From an uncultured Bacteroidales bacterium (lineage in GTDB: Bacteria > Bacteroidota > Bacteroidia > Bacteroidales > UBA932), in NCBI GenBank assembly GCA_934725285.1, contig CAKVBK010000009.1:1-31397 (forward strand): a DNA stretch of 31,397 nt, read 5' to 3'. Of this stretch, positions 13,761-23,271 are shown piece by piece. Made by a program: the position numbers and the translations under genes. The notes below the pieces were generated by a model. It saw only the letters and a list, made by a program, of their open reading frames with translations, had not been told where the DNA came from and made no database searches. Every line of letters begins with the position of its first letter. Position 1 is the first letter of the stretch.

Positions 13761-16526
13761 ATGGACTACGATTTCAGGAAAATTGAAAAAAAGTGGCAAG
13801 CCTACTGGGCCCAGAACGGCACTTTCAAGACAAAGGAGGATCCCTCCAAGCCGAAGTTCTATGTTCTGGATATGTTCCCTTATCCGTCAGGAGCGGGGTT
13901 GCATGTCGGCCATCCGCTGGGCTACATCGCCAGTGACATATATTCCCGCTACAAGAGACTCAAAGGCTTCAACGTGCTTCACCCGATGGGGTACGACGCT
14001 TTCGGACTTCCTGCCGAACAGTACGCCATCCAGACCGGGCAGCATCCTGAGGTCACTACGGTGAACAACATCAACCGTTACCGTCAGCAGATGGACAGGA
14101 TCGGCTTCTCCTACGACTGGAGCCGTGAGATCCGCACGTGCGATCCGGCCTACTACAAGTGGACACAGTGGGCTTTCCTGAAGATGTTCGGATCATGGTA
14201 TGATAATGATGCTCAGAAAGCTCGTCCGATTGTGGATCTTATCGCTGCTTTCGAGAAAGGCGGAAGTGCCGCCGTCAACGCCGCGTGCTCTGAGCGTGAA
14301 CCGTTCACGGCGGAGCAGTGGAAGGCATATTCAGAGAAAGAGAAGTCTGATGTTTTGATGAACTACCGCATTGCCTATCAAGGAGAGACAGCGGTGAACT
14401 GGTGCGCCGGACTTGGAACCGTGCTGGCCAACGACGAGGTGAAGGACGGGCTTTCCGTCCGCGGAGGCTTCCCTGTCGAGCAGAAGAAGATGAAGCAGTG
14501 GCAGCTCAGGGTCTCTGCCTATGCCGGAAGGCTTCTGGAAGGTCTGGACAAGATCGACTGGACTGACTCACTCAAAGAGATGCAGCGCAACTGGATCGGA
14601 AAATCCAACGGATGCGAGGCAGTGTTCAAATGCTATAACGGTGAGACTGAGCACGATGTGACCATATTCACAACCCGCGCTGACACAATGTTCGGCGTGA
14701 CCTTCATGGTGCTGGCTCCGGAGAGCGATCTGGTGCCGCTCCTGACAACTCCAGAGCAGAAAGACGCTGTGGATGAATATCTTGCCACTGTCAAGAAAAA
14801 GACCGAGCGCGAGAGGATAGCCCAGACAAAGACCGTCACCGGCGTGTTCAGCGGCTCCTACGGAGTGAACCCGATGACCGGCGACAGGGTTCCGATCTGG
14901 ATCTCTGAATATGTCCTCGCGGGCTATGGCACGGGCGCGATTATGGCCGTTCCTGCGCACGACAGCCGCGACTATGCGTTCGCGAAGAAGTTCAACCTGC
15001 CGATCATCCCTCTGATCGAGGGCTGTGATGTCAGCGAGGAAAGCTTTGACGCGAAGGAAGGAAAGATGATCAACTCCGGATTCCTTAACGGACTGGATGT
15101 CAAGGAGGCCATCCCTGCCGCGATCGACTATGTCGAGAAGCACGGCATCGGTCACAGAAAGGTCAACTACCGTCTCCGAGACGCGATATTCAGCCGCCAG
15201 AGGTACTGGGGCGAGCCGTTCCCTATCTACTACAAGGACGGTATTCCTACTCCGGTTCCGTTTGAGAAACTGCCTCTCCAGCTGCCTGAGATTACCGAGT
15301 TCAAACCGACAGAGAGCGGAGAGCCGCCTCTTGCGAGGGCAAAGGACTGGACTTACGAAGGCTATCCTCTGGAGACCAGCACCATGCCAGGCTTCGCAGG
15401 ATCAAGCGCCTACTATCTCCGCTACATGGATCCTCACAACAACGAGGCCCTCGTGGACAGGAATGTTGATGAATATTGGCGTGATGTGGATCTGTACATC
15501 GGTGGTACAGAGCACGCTACAGGGCACTTGATATATTCCCGCTTCTGGGACAAGTTCCTCTATGACCTCGGCTATGTCTGTGAGGACGAACCTTTCCGCA
15601 AGCTGGTCAACCAGGGTATGATCCAGGGACGTTCCAACTTTGTCTACAGGATCGTCGGCACCAACAAGTTTGTGTCGCTTGGTCTCAAGGACCAGTACGA
15701 GACCACCGAGATCCACGTGGACATCAACATCGTCCACAACGACAAACTCGATCTGGGGGCGTTCAAGGCCTGGAGGCCAGAGTTCGCCGATGCCGAGTTC
15801 ATCCTTGAGAATGGTGAATATGTCTGCGGTTGGGCTGTGGAGAAGATGAGCAAGTCGATGTTCAATGTTGTAAATCCGGACAAGATCTGTGATGACTACG
15901 GAGCCGACACCCTGCGTCTCTACGAGATGTTCCTTGGCCCTCTTGAACAGTCAAAGCCTTGGGACACAAAGGGTATCGATGGCGTGAACAGATTCCTGCG
16001 CAAGTTCTGGAGGCTCTTCTTTGACGGGGACAACTTCATTGTCACCGATGAGAAAGCCACTCCTGCCGAACTCAAGGTACTTCACAAACTGATCGCGAAG
16101 GAGCAGGACGACATTGAGCACTTCTCGTTCAATACGACAGTCAGCGCGTTCATGATCGCCCTGAATGATTTGGCGGGACTCAAATGCCACAAGCGTGAGA
16201 TACTTGAGCCGCTGACGATAATGCTTTCTCCGTTCACCCCGCACATTGCTGAGGAACTTTGGTCTGTGCTCGGTCACAGCGAGAGCATCACCTACGCACG
16301 TTTCCCAGAGTTCGACGCAGCCCTTGCCGCTGAAGACAACGTGACCTATCCGGTTTCATTCAACGGCAAGATGCGTTTCACTGTGGAGCTTCCTAAGTCA
16401 CTCTCTCCCAAGGAGGTCGAGGTTAAGATCCGGGAGATGGAACAGACTGCCAAATACGTGGGTGGACAGAACATCGTCAAGGTGATCGTCGTGCCTGGCA
16501 AGATAGTGAACTTTGTATTGAAATAA
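13761..16526 (+). CDS. leuS: Leucyl-tRNA synthetase
   Basis: A 921-residue class I aminoacyl-tRNA synthetase that charges tRNA-Leu in the cytoplasm. The HIGH-type motif is HVGH (48-51, in [16 protein letters not shown]), and KMSKS is residues 695-699. The editing (CP1) domain is present, with [12 protein letters not shown] and [15 protein letters not shown]. The anticodon-binding and C-terminal domains close the protein ([13 protein letters not shown]...). The length is typical of Bacteroidota LeuRS, longer than the E. coli enzyme. It starts 14 bases after the M28-like gene and its stop is 3 bases before the YitT start, so it belongs to a four-gene operon. It is a housekeeping gene with no visible defect. 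Confidence 0.98.
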   Translation: MDYDFRKIEKKWQAYWAQNGTFKTKEDPSKPKFYVLDMFPYPSGAGLHVGHPLGYIASDIYSRYKRLKGFNVLHPMGYDAFGLPAEQYAIQTGQHPEVTTVNNINRYRQQMDRIGFSYDWSREIRTCDPAYYKWTQWAFLKMFGSWYDNDAQKARPIVDLIAAFEKGGSAAVNAACSEREPFTAEQWKAYSEKEKSDVLMNYRIAYQGETAVNWCAGLGTVLANDEVKDGLSVRGGFPVEQKKMKQWQLRVSAYAGRLLEGLDKIDWTDSLKEMQRNWIGKSNGCEAVFKCYNGETEHDVTIFTTRADTMFGVTFMVLAPESDLVPLLTTPEQKDAVDEYLATVKKKTERERIAQTKTVTGVFSGSYGVNPMTGDRVPIWISEYVLAGYGTGAIMAVPAHDSRDYAFAKKFNLPIIPLIEGCDVSEESFDAKEGKMINSGFLNGLDVKEAIPAAIDYVEKHGIGHRKVNYRLRDAIFSRQRYWGEPFPIYYKDGIPTPVPFEKLPLQLPEITEFKPTESGEPPLARAKDWTYEGYPLETSTMPGFAGSSAYYLRYMDPHNNEALVDRNVDEYWRDVDLYIGGTEHATGHLIYSRFWDKFLYDLGYVCEDEPFRKLVNQGMIQGRSNFVYRIVGTNKFVSLGLKDQYETTEIHVDINIVHNDKLDLGAFKAWRPEFADAEFILENGEYVCGWAVEKMSKSMFNVVNPDKICDDYGADTLRLYEMFLGPLEQSKPWDTKGIDGVNRFLRKFWRLFFDGDNFIVTDEKATPAELKVLHKLIAKEQDDIEHFSFNTTVSAFMIALNDLAGLKCHKREILEPLTIMLSPFTPHIAEELWSVLGHSESITYARFPEFDAALAAEDNVTYPVSFNGKMRFTVELPKSLSPKEVEVKIREMEQTAKYVGGQNIVKVIVVPGKIVNFVLK

Positions 16527-16529
16527 TCC

Positions 16530-17462
16530 ATGACAATAGATTCTTCGACAATCCTGAGGGGCATCAAGGAATATCTTCTGATCACCCTCGGCATAGTCAT
16601 TTACACAGTGGGGTGGGCGATATTCCTGACTCCGAACAATCTTATCGGAGGCGGCGTCTCCGGTATAAGCGCCATCATCCAGTACGCCACCGGCATCAAG
16701 ATGGGCTACTCCTATTTTGTGATCAACACGGTCTTGCTGATAATCTCGGTTGTGATTATCGGCCCGTCGTTCGGTGTGAAGACGGTTTATGCCATAATTC
16801 TTGCATCGGTCTGTCTCAATGTGTTCCAGGCCATTATACCTGAGACCATCATCCAGGATTTCGCCTTGTCGAACGGCAAGCTGATGTGTTCGATAATCGG
16901 AGGCTCTATGGCCGGAGTGGGAATAGGCATGTCCATCTCTCAGGGTGGAAGCACAGGAGGGACGGACATCATAGCTATGATAATCACGAAATTCCGGAAT
17001 ATTTCTCCGGGGCGCATCATCCTGATAATTGATGTGTTCATTATCTCTTCTTCGCTGCTCTTCCCTTCGTTTGACGCCAGCGGCCAGATGATTCCGTTCG
17101 ACGCCAAGTTCTCCATCGCTGTCTATGGTATGATCATCGTGACGGTCAACGGTTATGTGGTCGATCTTTATCTGGCCGGTTCGAAGCAGAGTGTCCAACT
17201 GTTCATCCTGTCAAGACATTTTGAGGAGATCGCAGATATGATAGCCAAGGAATTTCACAGAGGTGTGACAGTTCTGAACGGAGAGGGATGGTACACCAAG
17301 AAGCCGGCTTCTGTCCTGATGGTCATCACCAGAAAGACGGATCTGAATCTTCTCTTGAAGTCGATCAAGCGTGTGGATCCTGATGCCTTCCTTTCGATAT
17401 CTTCGGTGAGCGGGGTTTACGGACAGGGATTCGACTCCATAAAAGTAGCAAAGAAAAAATAA
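16530..17462 (+). CDS. YitT-family membrane protein (DUF161 plus DUF2179)
   Basis: A 310-residue inner-membrane protein. Five or six hydrophobic helices occupy residues about 10-205 (for example YLLITLGIVIYTVGWAIFLTP and the glycine-rich GGGVSGISAIIQYATG, GGSTGGTDIIAMII). The soluble C-terminal part, about 215-305, is a DUF2179 domain (ILSRHFEEIADMIAKEFHRGVTVL..., VLMVITRKTDLNLLLKSIKRVDPDAFLSI). The family is widespread and its function is unsettled; a transport role is often assumed. It starts 3 bases after leuS and is followed by a strong terminator, so it ends the operon. Confidence 0.9.
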   Translation: MTIDSSTILRGIKEYLLITLGIVIYTVGWAIFLTPNNLIGGGVSGISAIIQYATGIKMGYSYFVINTVLLIISVVIIGPSFGVKTVYAIILASVCLNVFQAIIPETIIQDFALSNGKLMCSIIGGSMAGVGIGMSISQGGSTGGTDIIAMIITKFRNISPGRIILIIDVFIISSSLLFPSFDASGQMIPFDAKFSIAVYGMIIVTVNGYVVDLYLAGSKQSVQLFILSRHFEEIADMIAKEFHRGVTVLNGEGWYTKKPASVLMVITRKTDLNLLLKSIKRVDPDAFLSISSVSGVYGQGFDSIKVAKKK

Positions 17463-17496
17463 ATTTTAGAAAAGAATATTGTCATATCTTTTTTTA

Positions 17497-17530
17497 CCCC
17501 CGGAATGACCACATTCCGGGGGCTTTTTCT
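17497..17530 (+). terminator. Rho-independent terminator
   Basis: CCCCCGGAATG (17497-17507) pairs perfectly with CATTCCGGGGG (17512-17522) around ACCA, followed by CTTTTTCTT. It lies 35 bases after the yitT-family stop and closes the operon that began at 11900. Confidence 0.95.
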
Positions 17531-17576
17531 TGGTATCTTGGTTCATAACCATAACCCTATTAAATATTAACCAACT

Positions 17577-18680
17577 ATGTTGATAACGACAATAGCAGCG
17601 ATTCTGGCGATTCTGGAATTGTCATTCTTCTGTGTTTACGATTTGAAAACGAGCAAAGGCAACCGGTCCTCAAGGTATGTCATCCGTCTTATGTCTTGCT
17701 TTGGCGGGGTCCTGTTGATCGTCTCCGATTTATTGCTGTCCCCTCCGCTTGACCTGCAGGAACTTGCCGTCGATTTTACCTTCGCGATGGCGATACTTGT
17801 GGTCTATCCATGCTCTTTCGAGAGGCCGGAGCCATCATTGAAATCATCCACGTTCCTTGCGTTTGCAGGCCTTCTCGCTGTGTTGTTCTTCAGTTTCAAA
17901 CCATCAGGTACCTTAGGTTTCAAATCTCAAAGGATCGTATGCTCTGTCGGACCGATCATATTCCTTGTCCTTCTGCATTTCCTTTATGTCGCTTACCGCA
18001 AGTTCTCCGGAATAAGGGCGATGTTCAGAAACACGGCGGTATGGCACAGTGTGGAAGACTATTCCCGTTTCCTTTATTCAATGGGTTTCCTTGGCATATC
18101 GCTGCTCTTTTTGTGTGCCGTTTCGGCATCTGGACATTTCGGTGAGATCCTTACAATCATGACCCTCATACTCTCGATGGCGCTTTACTCGTGCCTTTTC
18201 ATGAGAGCGTCCACCGGGAGAACATATATGATCAAAGTGGCGACTGAAAAGCGGATAAAGGACATAATCAAAGGCAATCTCAGAACATCCTACATCGACA
18301 AGAGTGAGGAGGACGCAAAGATGAATAACCTTTACAGGCGTGTCATAATGTATATGGAGGAGAGAAAACCGTATCTTAATCAGGATTTTGACATGTCAGT
18401 CATGGCGGACTCCATGCTTACAAACAAACTGTACCTCTCAAAGACGATCAACATCTTGTCAGGGCGCAATTTCCGGCAGTTTGTGAATTATTACAGGGTC
18501 CAGCAGGCTATGACGCTTATGAAAGAGGATCCAAGGTTGAGGGTGAGCGAAGTGGCGGAGATGTCCGGCTTCCATTCATCGGTGTCGTTCAATATGGCAT
18601 TCAAGGTGAACACCGGAAAGACACCATCAGAGTGGATTCATGACTACGTGGCGGAGTCGGAACGGACTTCAGACAGATAG
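17577..18680 (+). CDS. Membrane-anchored AraC-family transcriptional regulator
   Basis: A 367-residue protein. Residues 1 to about 215 contain about six or seven hydrophobic segments (MLITTIAAILAILELSFFCVY, FGGVLLIVSDLLL, SVGPIIFLVLLHFLYVAY, ILTIMTLILSMALYSCLFM). Residues about 250-360 are an AraC/XylS DNA-binding domain with two helix-turn-helix parts (FDMSVMADSMLTNKLYLSKTINILSGRNFRQFVNYYRVQQA and VSEVAEMSGFHSSVSFNMAFKVNTGKTPSEW). Such integral-membrane AraC proteins are common in Bacteroidota and probably sense a membrane or envelope signal; the target is unknown. It is monocistronic between a terminator and a convergent gene, whose last 12 bases it overlaps. Confidence 0.9.
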   Translation: MLITTIAAILAILELSFFCVYDLKTSKGNRSSRYVIRLMSCFGGVLLIVSDLLLSPPLDLQELAVDFTFAMAILVVYPCSFERPEPSLKSSTFLAFAGLLAVLFFSFKPSGTLGFKSQRIVCSVGPIIFLVLLHFLYVAYRKFSGIRAMFRNTAVWHSVEDYSRFLYSMGFLGISLLFLCAVSASGHFGEILTIMTLILSMALYSCLFMRASTGRTYMIKVATEKRIKDIIKGNLRTSYIDKSEEDAKMNNLYRRVIMYMEERKPYLNQDFDMSVMADSMLTNKLYLSKTINILSGRNFRQFVNYYRVQQAMTLMKEDPRLRVSEVAEMSGFHSSVSFNMAFKVNTGKTPSEWIHDYVAESERTSDR

Positions 18681-19394
18681 CTTGACGTCCCCGATTCTCC
18701 ATGATGACGGCGGAGGAGCGATGATGTCCATCTCTTCTTTCCGCACGGGATGCAGGAACTTGACCTCATGAGAATGAAGGCATATCCCTCCGTCACGATT
18801 TGAACGTGGGGCACCATATTTAAGGTCTCCTTTGATGACGCAACCGATGCCGGCAAGCTGGCAGCGGATCTGATGGTGTCTTCCTGTCAACAATTTGACC
18901 TCAAGCAAGGAATATCTTTCCGTATCTCCAATGTGCGTGTAGATAAGTTTCGCCAATTTGGCTCCGCTTGTTTTCTCTCCGCCTCTCGCGATGAAACTCT
19001 TGTTCAGCTTCTCATTCCGTACGAGCCAGTCGTCCAGTTCCGTGGACTCTTTCTCGGGAGCGTTGCAGCAAAGCGCCCAATAGGTCTTATGAATATTCCC
19101 GGACCTGAACATCTCCGAGAGCCTGGAAAGGGCTTTCGAGGTTTTGGCGAAGATTGTTATACCACTGACAGGCCGGTCAAGGCGATGCGGGATTCCCACA
19201 TACACCTTGCCCGGCTTGCCGTCTCTCTGGGCTATGAACGCTTTCAGGGTTTCCGCCAGACACTCGTCCCCGGTCTTGTCGGCCTGGACAATCTCCCCGG
19301 CTCTCTTGTTGAAGACAAGAATGTGATTGTCCTCGTACAGAATCCGCGATTCCAGATCCCGGAACTCGTCCTCGCCCAAACGTCTGTATTCCAT
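18669..19394 (-). CDS. RluA-family RNA pseudouridine synthase
   Basis: A 241-residue enzyme that isomerises uridine to pseudouridine in rRNA or tRNA. It has the catalytic motif HRLDRPVSG with nucleophile Asp73, preceded by the usual ILYEDNHILVFNKRAG, then KTYWAL and the C-terminal LLTGRHHQIRCQLAGIG and ICLHSHEVKFLHPV. There is no S4 domain, so it is a short RluA type. It directly abuts the fabZ stop on its 5' side (no gap) and is the last gene of the fatty-acid unit. Its 3' end overlaps the convergent AraC gene by 12 bases. The modified site cannot be predicted here. Confidence 0.93.
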   Translation of the reverse strand: MEYRRLGEDEFRDLESRILYEDNHILVFNKRAGEIVQADKTGDECLAETLKAFIAQRDGKPGKVYVGIPHRLDRPVSGITIFAKTSKALSRLSEMFRSGNIHKTYWALCCNAPEKESTELDDWLVRNEKLNKSFIARGGEKTSGAKLAKLIYTHIGDTERYSLLEVKLLTGRHHQIRCQLAGIGCVIKGDLKYGAPRSNRDGGICLHSHEVKFLHPVRKEEMDIIAPPPSSWRIGDVKLSV

Positions 19395-19814
19395 CTATTC
19401 TATAGGTACAAGGGCGAAACTCAATGTCCCTTTGCAGCAGAGTTTTCCGTTGACCTCCAGCTTGGCCGAGCAGAAGAACAGGTTGCCTCTTCTATCGTCC
19501 AATGTGGCCGTCACCTCGCAGAGGTCTCCAGGCTTGACAGGATTCTTGAAACGGACCTTGTCCAGTCCTGCGTAGAGGGTGATGTGCCCCGGAATCTCAT
19601 CTTTGACGAGGATGGCGCAGCTCTGTGCCATGATCTCGCACTGGATCACACCTGGAACTATTGGATTGCCTGGAAAATGTCCTCTCGTGAAGAATTCGTC
19701 CTCCTTTATCCGGTATTGAGCGTGGGCTACGCCGTTCTCATCAATGTGAGCCTCTTCTATAAGAAGCATAGGCTCACGATGAGGCATGAACTGTTTGATT
19801 TCCTCTATATTCAT
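19395..19814 (-). CDS. fabZ: 3-hydroxyacyl-ACP dehydratase, FabZ type
   Basis: A 139-residue hot-dog-fold protein that dehydrates 3-hydroxyacyl-ACP to trans-2-enoyl-ACP in type II fatty-acid synthesis. It shows MPHREPMLLIEE at the start, the catalytic His in GHFPGNPIVPGV and the catalytic Glu in QCEIMAQS, followed by the usual DKVRFKNPVKPGD strand pair. The length is normal for FabZ. It lies 21 bases after fabF and directly before the pseudouridine synthase gene, on the same strand. A related lipid-pathway dehydratase is possible, but its neighbours favour the core pathway. Confidence 0.9.
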   Translation of the reverse strand: MNIEEIKQFMPHREPMLLIEEAHIDENGVAHAQYRIKEDEFFTRGHFPGNPIVPGVIQCEIMAQSCAILVKDEIPGHITLYAGLDKVRFKNPVKPGDLCEVTATLDDRRGNLFFCSAKLEVNGKLCCKGTLSFALVPIE

Positions 19815-19835
19815 AGTTCTTGGACTTTAAGATTG

Positions 19836-21095
19836 TCAGCCCTCGAATTTTCTGAAGGCCACGCATGCATCGTGTCCGCCGAATCCGAAAGAGTCGGAGA
19901 TTCCGAGCGTAAGGTCTGTCTTGACGGCCTTGTTAGGAGTGTAGTCAAGGTCGCACTCTGGATCAGGAGTGTCCAGATTGATGGTAGGAGGGCATATCCC
20001 GTCACGCAGCGCAAGGATTGTGGCGATAGCCTCAGCCGCTCCGGCAGCTCCGAACATGTGCCCGGTCATAGACTTGATGGAACTGATGTGTGCCTTGTAG
20101 GCGAAGTCTCCGAGGGCAATCTTGTAGGCAAGTGTCTCGGCCGCGTCATTCAGCCTTGTTCCGGTTCCGTGAGCGTTGATGTACAGGTTGTCTTTCTCCT
20201 TGTCGAATCCGGCCTCCTCAAGGGCGAGTTCGATGCACTTCGCCTGGGTGGTACCGTCCGGCCTCGGAGCCGTCGAGTGGTAAGCGTCGCATGTGTTGCC
20301 GTAGCCGACCATCTCGCCGAGGATGTTTGCCCCACGGGCTTTCGCGTGCTCATATTCCTCAAGCACAAGGGCCGCGGAACCATCCGCCATCACGAATCCG
20401 GCGCGGTTGGCGTTGAACGGAAGCGAGGCATATTTAGGATCTGTCGCCCTGGAAAGAGCCTTGGCGTTGGCGAATCCTACGATTCCGATAGGAATTGTGG
20501 CGTTCTCGCAGCCTCCGGTGATGATCGCATCGGCATAACCGTTCCTGATCGCTCTGAAAGCCTCTCCCATAGCATTGGTAGAGGTCGCGCATGCTGTGAC
20601 AATGTCAAGGCAAGGGCCATTGGCGTGGTTCAGTATGGCAATGTGTCCGGCGGCTATGTTGGAGATCATAGTAGGAATGAACAGAGGTGAGATCCACTGG
20701 CCTGAAGGATCCTCGATCATCTTGGCTATTTCCCTGTACTGGGTTGCGAATCCGCCGATTCCTGAACCGAAATATACTCCAAGCCTGAACGGGTCGATGT
20801 TCTGCCCCTCTCCCTGAGAAAGAAGTCCAGACTGTTTTACGGCCTGATAGGCGGCGGCGACACCGTACTGTGTGAACAAATCCTGCTTTCTGATGAAAGG
20901 CTTGTCCATTCCGTACTCGTCAGCCTTGAAATCCTTGATCGTTCCGGCGATCCTGACAGGCAGGTTGTCCGTCGGGAATGCGTCAATCGTCTCGATTCCG
21001 CACACCCCGTCGCACAGGTTGGTCCAGAATGTGTCCACGTCATTTCCTACAGGGGAGATGACTCCCATTCCTGTTATAACTACTCTTTTATTCAT
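19836..21095 (-). CDS. fabF: 3-oxoacyl-ACP synthase II
   Basis: A 419-residue condensing enzyme that elongates acyl-ACP with malonyl-ACP. The catalytic triad is complete: Cys169 (DIVTACATSTNAMGE), His309 (NAHGTGTRLND) and His346 (KSMTGHMFGAAG). The start VVITGMGVISPVGND and the C-terminal NSFGFGGHDA-like DSFGFGGHDACVAF are canonical. It lies between fabK and fabZ on the minus strand with short gaps. Full-length, no defects. Confidence 0.96.
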   Translation of the reverse strand: MNKRVVITGMGVISPVGNDVDTFWTNLCDGVCGIETIDAFPTDNLPVRIAGTIKDFKADEYGMDKPFIRKQDLFTQYGVAAAYQAVKQSGLLSQGEGQNIDPFRLGVYFGSGIGGFATQYREIAKMIEDPSGQWISPLFIPTMISNIAAGHIAILNHANGPCLDIVTACATSTNAMGEAFRAIRNGYADAIITGGCENATIPIGIVGFANAKALSRATDPKYASLPFNANRAGFVMADGSAALVLEEYEHAKARGANILGEMVGYGNTCDAYHSTAPRPDGTTQAKCIELALEEAGFDKEKDNLYINAHGTGTRLNDAAETLAYKIALGDFAYKAHISSIKSMTGHMFGAAGAAEAIATILALRDGICPPTINLDTPDPECDLDYTPNKAVKTDLTLGISDSFGFGGHDACVAFRKFEG

Positions 21096-21119
21096 ATTTT
21101 ATTCTTTATAATCATTATG

Positions 21120-22067
21120 TTAAGCCAACAGCTCCGGAGCCCCGGCAAGCAGCTTCTCGGCCCCGTCCATAAGGTCATCCACGATTTCCTTGGCTGTTTC
21201 CTTTTTCTTTATCATCCCGGCGACCTCTCCAGCGAGGAAACTGCCTCCCGCGAGATCTCCGTCAAACACGGCCTTGCGCATCGATCCGGTGCCGAATTTC
21301 AGGACCTCTTCCTTCGGGACGGCCGGGTCATATTCCATTTTGAAAAATTTCTTCGCGAACGGGGTCTTGAGGCCGCGGACAGCGTCACCAAGCGACTTGC
21401 CTGTCACCATGGTGCTGACATCGGAAGCGGCGATCAGCCTTGCCTTGTAGTTTTCGTGAATATGGCATTCGTCGGCGATGAGGAACCTTGTGCCGACCTG
21501 AACTCCCTTCGCTCCGAGCATAAAGGCGGCCGCCACTCCTCTGCCATCGAATATTCCACCTGCGGCGAGAACTGGAATATCAAGCGCGTCAACAACCTGA
21601 GGCACAAGTGCCATTGTATGAATATCCCCGATGTGTCCTCCGGACTCAGCACCTTCGGCCACAACGGCGGCAGCGCCGAGTTCCTGCATCTTGATGGCGT
21701 AGGCGACGGAAGCCACGACAGGAATCACCTTGATTCCGGCTGCCTTCCATTTCTCCATATAGGCGGCAGGGGAGCCGGCACCGGTAGTCACTATCTTGAC
21801 ACCTTCCTCAATGATCATCTCCGCAACCTCCCCGGCGTTCGGTGCCTGAAGCATGATGTTGACACCGAATGGCTTGTCCGTCAAGGTCTTGCATTTGCGG
21901 ATCTCTTCTCTGACGGCTTCAGTGCCGAAGTTGATGGATGAGATCAGACCAAGTCCACCGGCGTTGGAGACCGCGGCGGCCAGTTTCGCGTCAGCGATCC
22001 AGGCCATTCCTCCTTGGAATATAGGACGCTCGATTCCGAGCATGTCACAAATAATACTCTTTATCAT
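21120..22067 (-). CDS. fabK: FMN-dependent enoyl-ACP reductase, FabK type
   Basis: A 315-residue TIM-barrel flavoprotein of the nitronate monooxygenase/FabK family. Motifs: IFQGGMAWIADAKLAAAVSNAGGLG at the start, GVNIMLQAPN, VVAEGAESGGHIG with the His typical of FabK, and the FMN-phosphate loop AAGGIFDGRGVAAAFMLGAKGVQVGTRF. The FabK reaction reduces enoyl-ACP to acyl-ACP, the last step of the elongation cycle. The fab neighbours make this more likely than a nitronate monooxygenase. No FabI is seen in the window. There are 24 bases to fabF and 31 from fabH. Confidence 0.9.
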   Translation of the reverse strand: MIKSIICDMLGIERPIFQGGMAWIADAKLAAAVSNAGGLGLISSINFGTEAVREEIRKCKTLTDKPFGVNIMLQAPNAGEVAEMIIEEGVKIVTTGAGSPAAYMEKWKAAGIKVIPVVASVAYAIKMQELGAAAVVAEGAESGGHIGDIHTMALVPQVVDALDIPVLAAGGIFDGRGVAAAFMLGAKGVQVGTRFLIADECHIHENYKARLIAASDVSTMVTGKSLGDAVRGLKTPFAKKFFKMEYDPAVPKEEVLKFGTGSMRKAVFDGDLAGGSFLAGEVAGMIKKKETAKEIVDDLMDGAEKLLAGAPELLA

Positions 22068-22098
22068 ATTGCTGCAAATATACTAATTAATGTTCAGA

Positions 22099-23046
22099 TT
22101 ACCATTCCACTACGGCCGCACCCGAGAGCAAGCCGGCTCCAAAGGCACTAAAGACCAAGATATCGCCTTTTTTGAACATCCCCTTTCTGTTGCATTCGTC
22201 CAGAAGGATGGGGCATGAAGCCGAAGATGAATTTCCGTGATCGGTTATGTTGATCGGAAATTTATCGGCGGGCTGCCCCATGTAATTGATGATGGAGTCG
22301 ATGATCCTTTGGTTTGCCTGGTGGATCATGAAATATGCGACATCGCCCTTGTCGATCCCGACCTCGTCCAGAAGGCTCTGTACACCTTCCGTGCACGCTT
22401 TCACAGCGAACTTGAATACCTCGCGGCCCTTCATCTGCATAGGTACGCTTTCCTCCTTCTTTGTGATGTACGGAGTGTCCACGAGTGTCCTTGTCTGCCA
22501 GATCTCTTCCTTGGATGGCTCGGCATGCAGTTTGGTGCCTTTGATGTTGTCGCCTTCGGTCAGCACTACCGCTCCGGCTCCGTCACCGAAAAGCACGCAA
22601 GTCCCACGGTCTTTCCAGCTGGCCATCCTGGTCGGCTCTTCGACGCACGCCACGATGGCATTCCTGATTTTCCCGGCCTTATAATAGGTCTCGGCCATGT
22701 CCAATGCATAGACAAATCCCGGACAGGCGCAGTTGATGTCGAACATCGGGCATTTGAGTCCGAGTTTTTCACCGATGATGCAGCTCATTCCCGGGGTTAT
22801 ATATTCGGAAACGACATTGGAGACAATGAAGAGGTCAATGTCTTCGGCTTTCAGTCCGGACATCTCAAGAGCCTTCCGCACGGCTTCGGTTCCAAGATCC
22901 TCCAGATTCTCGTCTGTGATCACGTGTCTTGTCTTGATTCCTGTCCGTGGGTAGATCCACTCATCGCTGGTGTCCAGAAATCCCGCGAGCATATCGTTGG
23001 TCACCACCTTCTTTGGAAGTGCGCTTCCTGTACCTATAATTTTCAT
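22099..23046 (-). CDS. fabH: 3-oxoacyl-ACP synthase III
   Basis: A 315-residue initiating condensing enzyme (acyl-CoA plus malonyl-ACP). The active site is complete: Cys108 in DINCACPGFVYAL, His242 in MIHQANQRII and Asn272 in HGNSSSAS. Pro replaces the usual Ala after the catalytic Cys. It is the first gene of the minus-strand unit fabH-fabK-fabF-fabZ-rluA, behind a consensus promoter at 23078-23108 that sits on tandem repeats. Genes for ACP, FabD and FabG are not in the window. Confidence 0.95.
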   Translation of the reverse strand: MKIIGTGSALPKKVVTNDMLAGFLDTSDEWIYPRTGIKTRHVITDENLEDLGTEAVRKALEMSGLKAEDIDLFIVSNVVSEYITPGMSCIIGEKLGLKCPMFDINCACPGFVYALDMAETYYKAGKIRNAIVACVEEPTRMASWKDRGTCVLFGDGAGAVVLTEGDNIKGTKLHAEPSKEEIWQTRTLVDTPYITKKEESVPMQMKGREVFKFAVKACTEGVQSLLDEVGIDKGDVAYFMIHQANQRIIDSIINYMGQPADKFPINITDHGNSSSASCPILLDECNRKGMFKKGDILVFSAFGAGLLSGAAVVEW

Positions 23047-23077
23047 AAATTTTGCTGTTATTTAGGATATTTACAGA

Positions 23078-23108
23078 CAAAAATATGAATATGCCCCAAC
23101 CGCTCAAA
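23078..23108 (-). promoter_or_regulatory. Promoter of the fab operon
   Basis: On the minus strand: TTTG (23108-23105), exactly 19 bases, then TATTTTTG (23085-23078). This matches the Bacteroidota TTTG-N19-TAnnTTTG promoter. It is followed by a leader of about 25 bases to the fabH ATG at 23046. Confidence 0.75.
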
Positions 23109-23164
23109 AATTAAGTGGTGAATATGCCTTTTGTGTCGTAACCGCTATAATTTAAGTGGTGATT
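23098..23164. repeat. Tandem direct repeats upstream of fabH
   Basis: Two copies of AACCGCTnnAA(A/T)(T)TTAAGTGGTGA(A/T)T at about 23098-23122 and 23140-23164, 42 bp apart; a looser third piece (GAATTTGTGGCGAATTT) follows. The first overlaps the -33 box of the fabH promoter, so a regulator binding both on one face of the helix is possible. Confidence 0.6.
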
Positions 23165-23211
23165 TCGCTGAATTTGTGGCGAATTTCCGCCGTAAATGAC
23201 ACTGAAAACAG

Positions 23212-23243
23212 GCTCTTCCCGGCATTTTGACGCCAGAAAGAGC
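23212..23243 (-). terminator. Probable terminator after the GDPD lipoprotein gene
   Basis: On the minus strand GCTCTTTCTGGC and GCCGGGAAGAGC pair with two non-Watson-Crick positions around a short loop, 29 bases after the GDPD stop, followed by CTGTTTTCAG. It would end the SusCD operon before the fab unit. Confidence 0.5.
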
Positions 23244-23271
23244 TCTGCTTTCAGAGAGGTTGTCCGCTTCT

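Noticed and set aside
18873..20690. 605-codon open frame on the plus strand
   Set aside because: Antisense to rluA, fabZ and fabF, all of which have intact active sites; no recognisable domain in the long frame.
21117..23088. Plus-strand frames of about 274 and 283 codons
   Set aside because: Antisense to fabK and fabH; no domain pattern.
23098..23185. Direct repeats as a short CRISPR array
   Set aside because: Only two good copies, with repeats and spacers of wrong regularity and no cas genes; position on a promoter explains them better.
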